Of a stretch of DNA of 18,017 bases, positions 6,844-13,235 are shown piece by piece. Source of the stretch: CAYWJA01 sp964458485 (lineage in GTDB: Bacteria; Patescibacteriota; Gracilibacteria; UM-FILTER-43-11). Both the position numbers and the translations under genes were made by a program. The notes beneath the pieces are model-generated. The model had not been told where the DNA came from and did not search any database. It was given only the letters and a program-made list of their open reading frames with translations. The stretch covers positions 1 to 18,017 of the forward strand of contig CAYWJA010000032.1 in the NCBI GenBank assembly GCA_964458485.1. Reading direction: 5' to 3'. Numbering within the stretch: the stretch's first letter is position 1; every line of letters begins with the position of its first letter.

Positions 6844-7482
6844 ATGAAAAAATTTCTTCTTATCATCATAGGTGCAGCGCTACTAATCCCCTCGTTGACA
6901 TTCGCATATAGCTATTATGACTATGGTACTAACCAGTATGCTAATCAATATGAACAACAGTATTCAAATGGCAATGAGCGCCTGCGATTAAAAACTTTGG
7001 CGGACATTGAGCGAGCGACTCAGCCGACTGTCGAATATGATTCTTATTCAGATAATTACTACATTTGTGACTGGCAATATAATCAGTATTTAAATACCTG
7101 GATGTGCAAAAAAGATTTTAATAAAGCACAGCCATACCTACTTCCATTCCGCGAAGACCGAGTTTGCCCTTATGGATATGAATTAGATTATACTCAACAG
7201 TATTGTAGCGAGATTGTTGTACCCCAAAGTGCCCACCTTAATTCATCGGGTGATGGTTGGCAGTGTGGTACGGGCTATCATTTAAATTACGCTAAGGATG
7301 GTTGTGATGCGGATATGTATATTGAGCCACAATACTCATACAACGCGTATTCTTACCAGCCAACTTACCAAACTAATTACTACGAAAATAAACATACCGA
7401 AAAATGGCACTGGCATTGTGTTGAATGGGAATATTGGTCAAGCAATAGGCAGTGTGTTCGCTGGGATGGATATATGTATTAA
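6844..7482 (+). CDS. Secreted Tyr-rich protein with four Cys-hairpin repeats
   Basis: The 212-residue product starts MKKFLLIIIGAALLIPSLTFA, a clear signal peptide cleaved after about residue 21. The start is chosen on that ground; the open frame upstream runs through the palindromic element and is not coding. The mature protein is rich in Tyr, Gln and Asn. It holds four Cys pairs: C75-C88, C108-C121, C141-C154 (12 residues between each) and C192-C204 (11). The middle two share C-x2-GY-x-L-[DN]-Y-x4-C. One disulfide per unit is likely, making a chain of small exterior modules. No enzyme motif is seen; a surface adhesion or structural role is a guess. It ends 5 bases before the convergent membrane gene. 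Confidence 0.8.
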   Translation: MKKFLLIIIGAALLIPSLTFAYSYYDYGTNQYANQYEQQYSNGNERLRLKTLADIERATQPTVEYDSYSDNYYICDWQYNQYLNTWMCKKDFNKAQPYLLPFREDRVCPYGYELDYTQQYCSEIVVPQSAHLNSSGDGWQCGTGYHLNYAKDGCDADMYIEPQYSYNAYSYQPTYQTNYYENKHTEKWHWHCVEWEYWSSNRQCVRWDGYMY

Positions 7483-7487
7483 TACCG

Positions 7488-7742
7488 TTATTTCTTCTTG
7501 CTTTTTTTCTTTGTAAATTCCTTCCCCTTCTCCAGTATCATCATCATAATTTTAATAGGTTGCCAAAGGTAGTGGTTTAGTAAATCAACAGTATCCTTTG
7601 CCTTTGCTGTTACCTTTTTAATATTATTAAGAATGCCTATCAGATGCGCCACTGCTATTATTAGGACTAAAAGCAAAATCCCTCCACCAATTGATAGGAT
7701 GAGATATAAAATTTCTACAGGTGTATCGTACATAGCAAGCAT
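7488..7742 (-). CDS. Small one-helix membrane protein
   Basis: An 84-residue protein (81 if the second ATG at 7733, MYDTPVEIL, is used; I cannot decide). One long hydrophobic helix covers about residues 10-37 (LYLILSIGGGILLLVLIIAVAHLIG). An amphipathic segment (KKVTAKAKDTVDLLNHYL) and a Lys-rich tail (KGKEFTKKKSKKK) follow. The overall pattern of N-terminal helix plus charged coil resembles DUF948-like small membrane proteins. The similarity is one of shape, and the function is unknown. Confidence 0.75.
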   Translation of the reverse strand: MLAMYDTPVEILYLILSIGGGILLLVLIIAVAHLIGILNNIKKVTAKAKDTVDLLNHYLWQPIKIMMMILEKGKEFTKKKSKKK

Positions 7743-7747
7743 AGTAA

Positions 7748-7950
7748 GTAGCGAGAAACGCGTTCTGCAGCGATAATCTTTTCGCGGAGCGAAAGGTTAA
7801 AGCGAAAGATGAAAATATGAAAACCTGTGAGACCTTCTCATTAACTAATATAATTTTATAAATATATTAAGCAGGTTTTTATATTTTCAAGCGTTTCCCT
7901 ATTGAAACAGCACAGGGATGCTTATAAGGAGACGCATTTCTCAGTTAATT
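7748..7950 (+). ncRNA. Candidate structured RNA, about 195-200 nt, unknown family
   Basis: No gene is found in this stretch, but it folds well. A closing stem pairs GAGAAACGCGT (7753-7763) with ACGCATTTCTC (7932-7942), 10 of 11 pairs. A left hairpin pairs CTTTTCGC (7778-7785) with GCGAAAGG (7789-7796). A central stem pairs GAAAATATGAAAACCTG (7811-7827) with CAGGTTTTTATATTTTC (7872-7888), 17 pairs with a single G-U. Inside it is TGAGA/TCTCA, and AAGC...CCCT/AGGG..GCTT lies on the right. Most wobble pairs work as G-U only if the plus strand is transcribed; the closing-stem mismatch favours minus. A T-rich run follows the closing stem at 7944-7957. Size and a long closed rod are like 6S RNA, but no 6S consensus was recognised. 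Ends are approximate. Confidence 0.5.
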
Positions 7951-7999
7951 TTTATTTTAGTTCATTTTATCATATTAAGTGCTAATTGGAAAATTAAAA

Positions 8000-8051
8000 A
8001 ATTAAAAAATTAATACAAAATCTGGAGCCCATGTAAAATACGCTCCAGATT
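8000..8051 (-). terminator. Intrinsic terminator after the 111-residue hypothetical gene
   Basis: Arms AATCTGGAGC (8019-8028) and GCTCCAGATT (8042-8051) form a perfect 10-bp stem with a 13-base loop. On the minus strand a U-rich run follows (TTTTGTATTAATTTTTTAA), so it stops leftward transcription from 8078-8413. Confidence 0.75.
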
Positions 8052-8077
8052 AAATATAATATAAAAATGTATAATTG

Positions 8078-8413
8078 TTATTGCCTCTCTATTACATGTT
8101 CTCCGTCAATAAGCTCATCTAAACATGTCGTTAAAGCTTCTTTGTCGGCATTTGGTGGCAAAACAAAAGATAAGGCTCCATCTTCTGCGATTTGCACATT
8201 GGTAACCCTTGCTTCTCTTAAAAGCCGAGCTGAAATCTGAGGTCGCATTATAGGATTTAAACCTGCATTCGCTATTCTCATTGTTTCTGATCCTTCCGGC
8301 ATCTCTACAACTTCATCTACTGCAGATGGACCTAGTGTAGTAAGAGTTGCCATCACCTGATCACGCTGAGGTAATGTTCGCGTTGTTTCGCGTCTTGCTT
8401 CTGGGCTGGGCAT
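8078..8413 (-). CDS. Hypothetical protein, 111 residues
   Basis: I do not recognise this protein. It has no signal peptide, membrane helix or Cys pair motif. The N-terminal 20 residues are Arg/Glu/Thr-rich (MPSPEARRETTRTLPQRDQ) and probably flexible. The remainder alternates short helices and strands, ending VTNVQIAEDGALSFVLPP then a helix, so a small alpha/beta fold of about 80 residues is likely. The gene has its own promoter (TTTACA 8471-8476, 16 bases, TATAGT 8449-8454, minus strand) and its own terminator. It is therefore a single-gene transcript even though it lies just downstream of the lipoprotein gene on the same strand. Confidence 0.65.
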   Translation of the reverse strand: MPSPEARRETTRTLPQRDQVMATLTTLGPSAVDEVVEMPEGSETMRIANAGLNPIMRPQISARLLREARVTNVQIAEDGALSFVLPPNADKEALTTCLDELIDGEHVIERQ

Positions 8414-8448
8414 AATAAATATAGGTTAAAGATATAAATTTAGGTTCC

Positions 8449-8476
8449 ACTATACATTAAAAATTGGAAATGTAAA
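8449..8476 (-). promoter_or_regulatory. Promoter for the 111-residue hypothetical gene
   Basis: On the minus strand, TTTACA (8471-8476) and TATAGT (8449-8454) are 16 bases apart. The predicted leader is about 28 bases. It sits in the 66-base gap after the upstream lipoprotein stop. Confidence 0.5.
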
Positions 8477-8479
8477 AAT

Positions 8480-8875
8480 TTATTCTAACGGACACCTTTT
8501 TCGCCTCATTAAAAATTCAATAAATTTTCTAAAGTCTGCATTTGTAGTTCTATTAAGCACATGTCTAGCTGCGTCTCTGGCTCCCTTGCACCCACCAGCT
8601 TCTGCAAAAGCAACTGCTGTACGCAACCATCCGGTCATATTAGCATCCATTTTAACCAATTGCTCACAAGTTGTATCTCCTTCGTCTACATCTGCCTGTA
8701 GACATTTATTATATCTGTCTCCAAAATTAGCACTATTGTTATCTCTGTTTGGTGCAATAGTTCTTACATTATCTGAAATATGCGCATAAGGATGTGGTGT
8801 ACAGGAGGCTAATAATGATACTGCTAATGCCAACGCTGCTGGTGATGGGCTGTTAGATGGACGATTTTTAGGCAT
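8480..8875 (-). CDS. Lipoprotein, hypothetical, 131 residues
   Basis: The N-terminus has Lys/Arg, a hydrophobic stretch (AALALAVSLLAS) and a canonical lipobox LASC with Cys at residue 25, so the mature protein should be lipid-anchored on the outer face of the membrane. The mature part (about 107 residues) has four further Cys, two of them in the central stretch KCLQADVDEGDTTCEQL. It looks helical toward the C-terminus (GCKGARDAARHVLNR), a little like short Sel1- or TPR-type helix pairs, but no repeat is evident. The function is unknown. It is expressed from a near-consensus promoter divergent from the gene at 8991. Confidence 0.75.
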   Translation of the reverse strand: MPKNRPSNSPSPAALALAVSLLASCTPHPYAHISDNVRTIAPNRDNNSANFGDRYNKCLQADVDEGDTTCEQLVKMDANMTGWLRTAVAFAEAGGCKGARDAARHVLNRTTNADFRKFIEFLMRRKRCPLE

Positions 8876-8901
8876 TTTTATAAATTTAAAAATAGGATAT
8901 T

Positions 8902-8929
8902 ACTATATATTAAAAGTATTAAATGTCAA
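8902..8929 (-). promoter_or_regulatory. Promoter for the lipoprotein gene
   Basis: On the minus strand, TTGACA (8924-8929) and TATAGT (8902-8907) are separated by 16 bases. The predicted leader is about 20 bases. Confidence 0.7.
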
Positions 8930-8932
8930 TTT

Positions 8933-8961
8933 TTTACAATATAAAAAATATATGGTAAAAT
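8933..8961 (+). promoter_or_regulatory. Promoter for the 74-residue gene
   Basis: TTTACA (8933-8938) and TAAAAT (8956-8961) are separated by 17 bases. It is divergent from the lipoprotein promoter, with the -35 boxes only 3 bases apart. Confidence 0.65.
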
Positions 8962-8990
8962 GTTAATAAATATTAATTAACAAAATAAAT

Positions 8991-9215
8991 ATGAGTGGAA
9001 TTGGTACATGTGATTCAATTACTGGCGGTAGTAATTGTGGCTATGAAGACGACCGTGTAGGGGAGCTCATCGAAGGTATGAATGATTCTGCGGCCAGGGG
9101 AACTCTTATGATGGAGCTTGCCTTATCACATGAAGAAGCTGAACAGGCTGTTGAACAATTTAGATTAACGGGCGAGTGTAATATTGAAGCAATATTGGCA
9201 AATCGTGACCGATAA
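8991..9215 (+). CDS. Small hypothetical protein, 74 residues
   Basis: Acidic and cytoplasmic by appearance. The N-terminal 25 residues contain two Cys (CDSITGGSNC) and are Gly/Ser-rich. The C-terminal 45 residues form about three short helices (MMELALSHEEAEQAVEQF, then CNIEAILANR). The last part is faintly like a UBA-type three-helix fold (helix, Gly/Asn turn, NIEAI), which I do not count as an assignment. The gene has its own promoter and an A/T-rich leader without a Shine-Dalgarno. Confidence 0.6.
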   Translation: MSGIGTCDSITGGSNCGYEDDRVGELIEGMNDSAARGTLMMELALSHEEAEQAVEQFRLTGECNIEAILANRDR

Positions 9216-9291
9216 GTATAAAAAACTATAATAATTCGATCCGATACTGTGACTCCTTTTTTATGTAAGTTAAATATAGTAGAATATTGAT

Positions 9292-10836
9292 ATGAAAATA
9301 AACAAATTCAATCTACTGCCACCGACATTACTTTTAGCCCTATCTACATTTTTTAGTGTGTTACTTGGTGTAGTGCGCGATCATCTGCTGGCTAAGACGT
9401 TTGGAGCTACTGCGGGCACTGGTATTTATGATTTGGATGTTTATTACGCAGCGTTTCGTATTCCGGATATGATTTATTATCTTTTGGTTCTTGGAGTTGT
9501 ATCTGCTGCATTCATACCTATTTTTACACAATATAAAAAGGAGGGGGACAGTAAAAATGCATGGGAATTTGCAAGCAGCATGATGCATTTGATGTTCATT
9601 GTGATTTTAATTATATGCGGAATAATATTTTTGTTAGCACCTTATTTAGTACATGTAGTTGCAGCTGGATTCTCGGTAGAGCAAACTGAGCTTACTATCA
9701 AATTGATGCGTATAATGCTTATTTCTCCGATTTTATTTTCAATTACATCTGTATTGGTTAGTATTCAGGATAGCTTTAAAACATTCTTTTTTAGAGCACT
9801 TGGACCTATTTTTTATAATTTAGGGATAATTATCGGCATTGTTTATTTTGGAACAAAATTTGGAGTTGTTGGGGTTGCCTGGGGCGTGATTATTGGCGCA
9901 TTGATTCAATTGATAGTTCAACTGCCGTCGCTCAAATTAGTAAATTATAAACATTACTGGATACTTGGACAAAGCAGACAGGATGTCAAAGAAGCATTTA
10001 TGTTGATAATACCTCGTATTCTCGGTCTTTCTTTGACACAGCTTACACTAATAGTTAATACATTGATTGCCAGTTTTTTGATGACCGGTTCGATTACAAT
10101 TTTCTATTTAGCTAACAACTTTCAAGGCTTACCACTTGGCATGATAGGCATTGCATTTGCAATTACATCCTTTGCGACACTTGCGGAACTTGCCAGCGAA
10201 CCAACAACGCAACCTTTTGCAGATGAAATTAAAAAAGTAATAAATAAGGTAATGTTTTTAATTATTCCTGCAACAATCGGTATGCTTACACTACGCAGTG
10301 AAATTATTGAAACAATTTTAGTATATGGAAAATTCACACAAACGGATGCAATAATGACTGCGAAGGTACTTTCATTTCTTCTTATATCATTATTCGCACA
10401 GTCTTTGATACCATTACTTGCCAGAGGATTTTATGCTTTTCATAATACAAAAGTTCCTCTGCTAACAGGTTTTGTTGGCGCAATTACAAGTATTGCAGGA
10501 AGTTTAATTTTAGCGCTAAAACTCAATCTGGGGATTGTAGGTATAGCGATAGCATTTAGTGTGGCTAATATCGTTAATTTTATATTGCTTTATATATTGA
10601 TGAATAAGAAAGTACAATCAGATGTATTGGATTGGGTTAATTTATTCAGAATGGTGACCATGAGTATAATTATGGGCTCAATTGTATTTATAGTAAAAAC
10701 ATCAATTCCTTTTGGTGGAACTACTGTTATGCAGTTGGGACTGCTCGCACTATATACAATTGTAGGAATGTTAATTTACTTTAGCTTAGCTTATTTTTTG
10801 AATATGGAGGAAGTGAAGATGATTGGTAAAAAATAA
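9292..10836 (+). CDS. murJ: Lipid II flippase MurJ (MviN)
   Basis: An integral membrane protein of 514 residues, the normal length, with about 14 hydrophobic helices. It flips lipid-linked peptidoglycan precursor (lipid II) from the inner to the outer face of the cytoplasmic membrane. Diagnostic features are the first-helix end GVVRDHLLAKTFGAT (R29), the YYAAFRIPDMIYYLL segment (R56, with P58 and D59), and VSAAFIPIFTQYKKEG. All correspond to the conserved MOP-superfamily MurJ N-terminal motifs, whose Arg residues line the substrate cavity in characterised enzymes. The start at 9292 gives the usual short cytoplasmic head. Only a weak TATAGT (9275-9280) is seen upstream. MurD lies about 550 bases further on, on the opposite strand. 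Confidence 0.95.
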   Translation: MKINKFNLLPPTLLLALSTFFSVLLGVVRDHLLAKTFGATAGTGIYDLDVYYAAFRIPDMIYYLLVLGVVSAAFIPIFTQYKKEGDSKNAWEFASSMMHLMFIVILIICGIIFLLAPYLVHVVAAGFSVEQTELTIKLMRIMLISPILFSITSVLVSIQDSFKTFFFRALGPIFYNLGIIIGIVYFGTKFGVVGVAWGVIIGALIQLIVQLPSLKLVNYKHYWILGQSRQDVKEAFMLIIPRILGLSLTQLTLIVNTLIASFLMTGSITIFYLANNFQGLPLGMIGIAFAITSFATLAELASEPTTQPFADEIKKVINKVMFLIIPATIGMLTLRSEIIETILVYGKFTQTDAIMTAKVLSFLLISLFAQSLIPLLARGFYAFHNTKVPLLTGFVGAITSIAGSLILALKLNLGIVGIAIAFSVANIVNFILLYILMNKKVQSDVLDWVNLFRMVTMSIIMGSIVFIVKTSIPFGGTTVMQLGLLALYTIVGMLIYFSLAYFLNMEEVKMIGKK

Positions 10837-10837
10837 A

Positions 10838-11014
10838 TTATGATTTATTTTTTACACAATGCAAAAGTGATAAATATCTTTCCCTACGATCAGGCAGAAC
10901 AGTAGCTACTGCACAATATTTGTCTGCTGCTTTTCGTGCACAAAATACATTTGCACCGGCAGAAATGCCTACAAGAATTCTCTGAATTATTAAAATATAT
11001 TTGCATTTCTTCAT
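10838..11014 (-). pseudogene. Cysteine synthase C-terminal remnant (58 codons)
   Basis: A small minus-strand frame from an ATG at 11014 to a TAA at 10838-10840 encodes 58 residues. ILVGISAGANVFCARKAADK followed by ATVLPDRRERYLS matches the C-terminal region of PLP-dependent cysteine synthases (CysK/CysM). In those enzymes G-I-S-[SA]-GAN is a conserved loop and LPD-x2-[ED]RYLS is the end of the last strand. The whole N-terminal part, with the PLP lysine and most of the active site, is missing: the preceding 40 bases are A/T-rich and the next gene reads the other way. It cannot be an active synthase. It abuts murJ by one base. It is most likely a decayed gene; a retained short peptide is less likely. 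Confidence 0.75.
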
Positions 11015-11029
11015 TGTATATGCTATAAT
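11001..11029 (+). promoter_or_regulatory. Extended -10 promoter for the 109-residue gene
   Basis: TTGCAT (11001-11006) and TATAAT (11024-11029) are separated by 17 bases. TGC directly before the -10 box (11021-11023) makes it an extended -10 promoter. It overlaps the 5' end of the cysteine synthase remnant. Confidence 0.75.
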
Positions 11030-11053
11030 ATAATATTACTTAATCATAAAAAT

Positions 11054-11383
11054 ATGAACGCTAATCCCTCTCCAGCTCCTAGTGTGCCTTTCTCCATACA
11101 AAAACTAGTTGAGTTAACAGATGAAGGTAGACCGCATTTGGCACAAGAGGCTTCAGATGAAGTTAATCAGTTAACAACAAGGTCTGAACTAGAAAAAATA
11201 CTAGCTACTTCCAATAGTGAAATTAACGAGGCTATGCAAGAGCATAATGATGCAGGCGGAAGTTTAGATTCCTATGAAAATATGCAAGTAGAAGACTTAC
11301 ACTTCGAATTATATGAGAAAATATTGGTAGCACAAGCAAAGCGTAAAGCCGCATTAGATGCATTATCTAGATTGAAAAATTAA
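11054..11383 (+). CDS. Hypothetical helical protein, 109 residues
   Basis: I do not recognise this protein. After a Pro/Ser-rich start (MNANPSPAPSVPFS) it is almost wholly predicted helix, acidic and rich in Glu, Ala and Leu, with coiled-coil-like spacing in ELEKILATSNSEINEAMQEH and ELYEKILVAQAKRKAALDAL. It has no signal peptide, membrane helix or Cys. A helical-bundle or coiled-coil cytoplasmic protein is likely. It has one of the strongest promoters in the window (TATAAT with TGC) and a leader of about 18 bases without a Shine-Dalgarno. It ends 7 bases before the murD stop. Confidence 0.65.
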   Translation: MNANPSPAPSVPFSIQKLVELTDEGRPHLAQEASDEVNQLTTRSELEKILATSNSEINEAMQEHNDAGGSLDSYENMQVEDLHFELYEKILVAQAKRKAALDALSRLKN

Positions 11384-11390
11384 TAATGAT

Positions 11391-12728
11391 TTATATATTA
11401 TTAATAATCTCTTTAAACTCTCTGCCTCTCTCCTTTGCATTTTTAAACATGTCAAAACTTGCACATGCAGGAGAAAGGACGATGTTGTCTTCGGGTTTTG
11501 CTATTTTATAGACTGATTTGATTATTTCTTTGAAATTACCAGATTGATTGTAATCTATAATAAGACCTTCACCACCCGCTACTAACATTGCTTCTTTGAT
11601 CAGCTGGCCTTCTTCGCCATATAAATAAACCCTAACCCTTTTTTGTACAATTTCTGATGCTAAAAAGCTAAAATCTGCTTTTTTTGAGCTACCCCCCATC
11701 ATTAAGATGAGTTTACTGGGTATGAACTGATCTAGTGCTGTCATTGCGGATTCTGGAGAGGTGCTGGAAGAATCATTGTAGAAATGGATATCTTTTACTG
11801 TACGCACAAATTCAAGGCGATGCTCTACTCCATTAAACAATTTAATCTGTTCTTCTATTGTACTAATCGGAACAATATGCAACTTAGCAATAGCTGCTGC
11901 GAACAAGAGGTTATCTGGGTGTGTTTTTACGTTTAACTGATCATAGTGCAAAATATTTTCTATTTTTTTATCAAAAGAAAGCTTCAGATATCCATCATCC
12001 CAAATTGCCCAGTTCTCACCCCGTTTTTCATTAATCCAAAAAGCTTGTGCAGGAGTCGAATGGATGAGTTTAGAGCTATTTTCATTTGCTGCATTTAAAA
12101 CTGCCCAATCTGTATGATCTTGATGCTTCAAAATATTTTCCTTAGCACTAATATAGTCTTTTAAACTTTCATGCCAATCCAAATGGTTAGGGGTAATATT
12201 AAGAACAGCTGCAATATATGGTGATGTTTCAAGATCTGCAAATTGAAAACTGGAAACCTCCATTAAAATTGGCTGATCTGGGTGCTTTACGGCTTTTTCC
12301 AATACTGGATGGCGATCATTACCACCAACAATTAAGCGTTTGCCATAATGAGCTTTGAGGATTTGCTCGCACAAAGCCACTGTTGTAGTTTTACCATTTG
12401 TACCCGTAATAGCCGTTACACGGTCTGATGCGAATTCTAGGGTTAACTTTGTAAGAGATGTTACATTACAGCCTATGTCATGGGCCTCTTTAACACAATC
12501 TAATCCCATCTGCACACCAGGACTACGAATAATTGTATGAAAATCTGTTAGCTTATCAAAGGCAAAATCTCCAAGGCGTACCTTGATTCCCTCTGGAATG
12601 TCTTTATCGGGTCTTTCATCGCAGACTGTAATATCTTTTATACCTTGGGATTTTAAAAACTTTAGCGCAGCTTTACCTTCTGTGCCAAATCCGAGAATAG
12701 CGACGGGTTCTTTTATTTTGTGTTTCAT
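11391..12728 (-). CDS. murD: UDP-N-acetylmuramoyl-L-alanine:D-glutamate ligase
   Basis: This cytoplasmic Mur ligase uses ATP to add D-Glu to UDP-MurNAc-L-Ala, the second amino acid of the peptidoglycan stem. The 445-residue length is normal. The domains appear in order: an N-terminal Rossmann-like UDP-binding domain (VAILGFGTEGKAAL), a central ATPase domain with P-loop GTNGKTTT (109-116), EVSSFQ (157-162), NITPNHLDWH (177-186) and YISAKEN (the Lys that is carbamylated in the family), then a C-terminal domain with VEHRLEF (301-307), NDSSSTSPES (318-327) and LSPACASFDMFKNAKERG (418-435). The last motif and the short N-terminal domain identify MurD rather than MurC/E/F. It starts 2 bases after a palindromic element shared with the glycosyltransferase gene. 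Confidence 0.95.
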   Translation of the reverse strand: MKHKIKEPVAILGFGTEGKAALKFLKSQGIKDITVCDERPDKDIPEGIKVRLGDFAFDKLTDFHTIIRSPGVQMGLDCVKEAHDIGCNVTSLTKLTLEFASDRVTAITGTNGKTTTVALCEQILKAHYGKRLIVGGNDRHPVLEKAVKHPDQPILMEVSSFQFADLETSPYIAAVLNITPNHLDWHESLKDYISAKENILKHQDHTDWAVLNAANENSSKLIHSTPAQAFWINEKRGENWAIWDDGYLKLSFDKKIENILHYDQLNVKTHPDNLLFAAAIAKLHIVPISTIEEQIKLFNGVEHRLEFVRTVKDIHFYNDSSSTSPESAMTALDQFIPSKLILMMGGSSKKADFSFLASEIVQKRVRVYLYGEEGQLIKEAMLVAGGEGLIIDYNQSGNFKEIIKSVYKIAKPEDNIVLSPACASFDMFKNAKERGREFKEIINNI

Positions 12729-12730
12729 TT

Positions 12731-12805
12731 TTTATTGTTGGGTTGTTTGTATATATGTAGGGGACGCAGATCTGCGTCCCCTACCATAATACACAATTAC
12801 AACGT
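12731..12805. repeat. Palindromic element copy 2, upstream of murD
   Basis: A perfect inverted core has left arm GTAGGGGACGCAGA and right arm TCTGCGTCCCCTAC meeting with no loop (12757-12784). The left flank to the murD start codon matches copy 1 (TTTATTG then GGGTTG, TATAT). The right flank also matches in inverse orientation but less well; its end is uncertain. Compared with copy 1 it lacks the inner CTCGACTTCGCTCG hairpin. Confidence 0.75.
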
Positions 12806-12880
12806 GTACTGAAAACAATAAAAAAATAATATTCCACCACATAATCAACTTTAACAAAATATAATTAAATATAATAAACG

Positions 12881-13004
12881 TTGACAAGCTTAATCTATTT
12901 AATGTAAGTTTGCTTTGGTTTAAATAAAAATAAAAAGATTTAATTAAATATAAACAAATTAAAATAAATTTAATTAAATTAAATAAAAATAAAACAAAAT
13001 AAAA
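12881..13004 (+). promoter_or_regulatory. G-poor leader with direct repeats before the HTH gene
   Basis: A TTGACA box (12881-12886) lies at the left with only a weak -10 (TGTAAG at 12903-12908, 16-base spacer). Positions 12922-13004 then contain a single G and two C. Two direct repeats sit here: the 16-mer TTAAATAAAAATAAAA (12920-12935 and 12979-12994) and TTTAATTAAAT (12939-12949 and 12969-12979). It may be an unstructured translation leader or a binding region for the HTH protein itself. Confidence 0.5.
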
Positions 13005-13175
13005 ATGGATGAAAAAATTTATACCACGGAACAAGTGGCTAAAATATTGCAAATCCATCCTTTAACTGTGCTCAATTACATCAAACTCGGTAAACTCAAA
13101 AGCGTTAAGCTAGGCCGGATATATAGGATACGGGAAAGCGCTCTCCAAAAGTTTCTTGACCAAGAAACTGTCTGA
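13005..13175 (+). CDS. Small MerR/excisionase-type HTH DNA-binding protein
   Basis: A 56-residue frame, ATG at 13005 to TGA at 13173-13175, encodes one compact winged-helix unit: IYTTEQVAKILQIHPLTVLN, then YIKLGKLKSVKLGRIYRIRE. This is the HTH_17/excisionase pattern ([YF]-[TS]-x-E-x-VA-x-L-x(3)-x-T-V-x2-[YLW]I-x2-G-x-L-x2-x-x-x-G-R-x-[YW]-R-I). In that family it binds DNA as a regulator or as the directionality factor of an integrase. No integrase, attachment site or phage gene lies nearby, so a transcription regulator is more likely. It is a single-gene transcript closed by a strong terminator. Targets are unknown; its own repeat-rich leader is one candidate. Confidence 0.85.
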   Translation: MDEKIYTTEQVAKILQIHPLTVLNYIKLGKLKSVKLGRIYRIRESALQKFLDQETV

Positions 13176-13210
13176 AACAAAAAGCGGATGTAAAACAAAA
13201 AACAAAATTA

Positions 13211-13235
13211 CCCCCATCTACGGATGGGGGTTTTT
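13211..13235 (+). terminator. Strong intrinsic terminator (works in both directions)
   Basis: CCCCCATC (13211-13218) and GATGGGGG (13223-13230) form an 8-bp stem closed by a TACG loop, followed by TTTTT (13231-13235). On the other strand the stem is followed by TAATTTTGTTTTTT, so it should also end leftward transcripts. The T run overlaps the TAA stop of the gene at 13234-14412. Confidence 0.9.

Noticed and set aside
7753..7942. MITE or insertion sequence at the structured intergenic region
   Set aside because: The outer inverted arms are short, no target duplication is visible at the ends, and G-U pairs in the inner stems fit RNA better; not fully excluded.
8991..9215. UBA-like fold in the 74-residue protein
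   Set aside because: The resemblance (helix, turn, NIEAI) is too short and lacks the Gly of the MGF/MGY loop; kept only as a remark.
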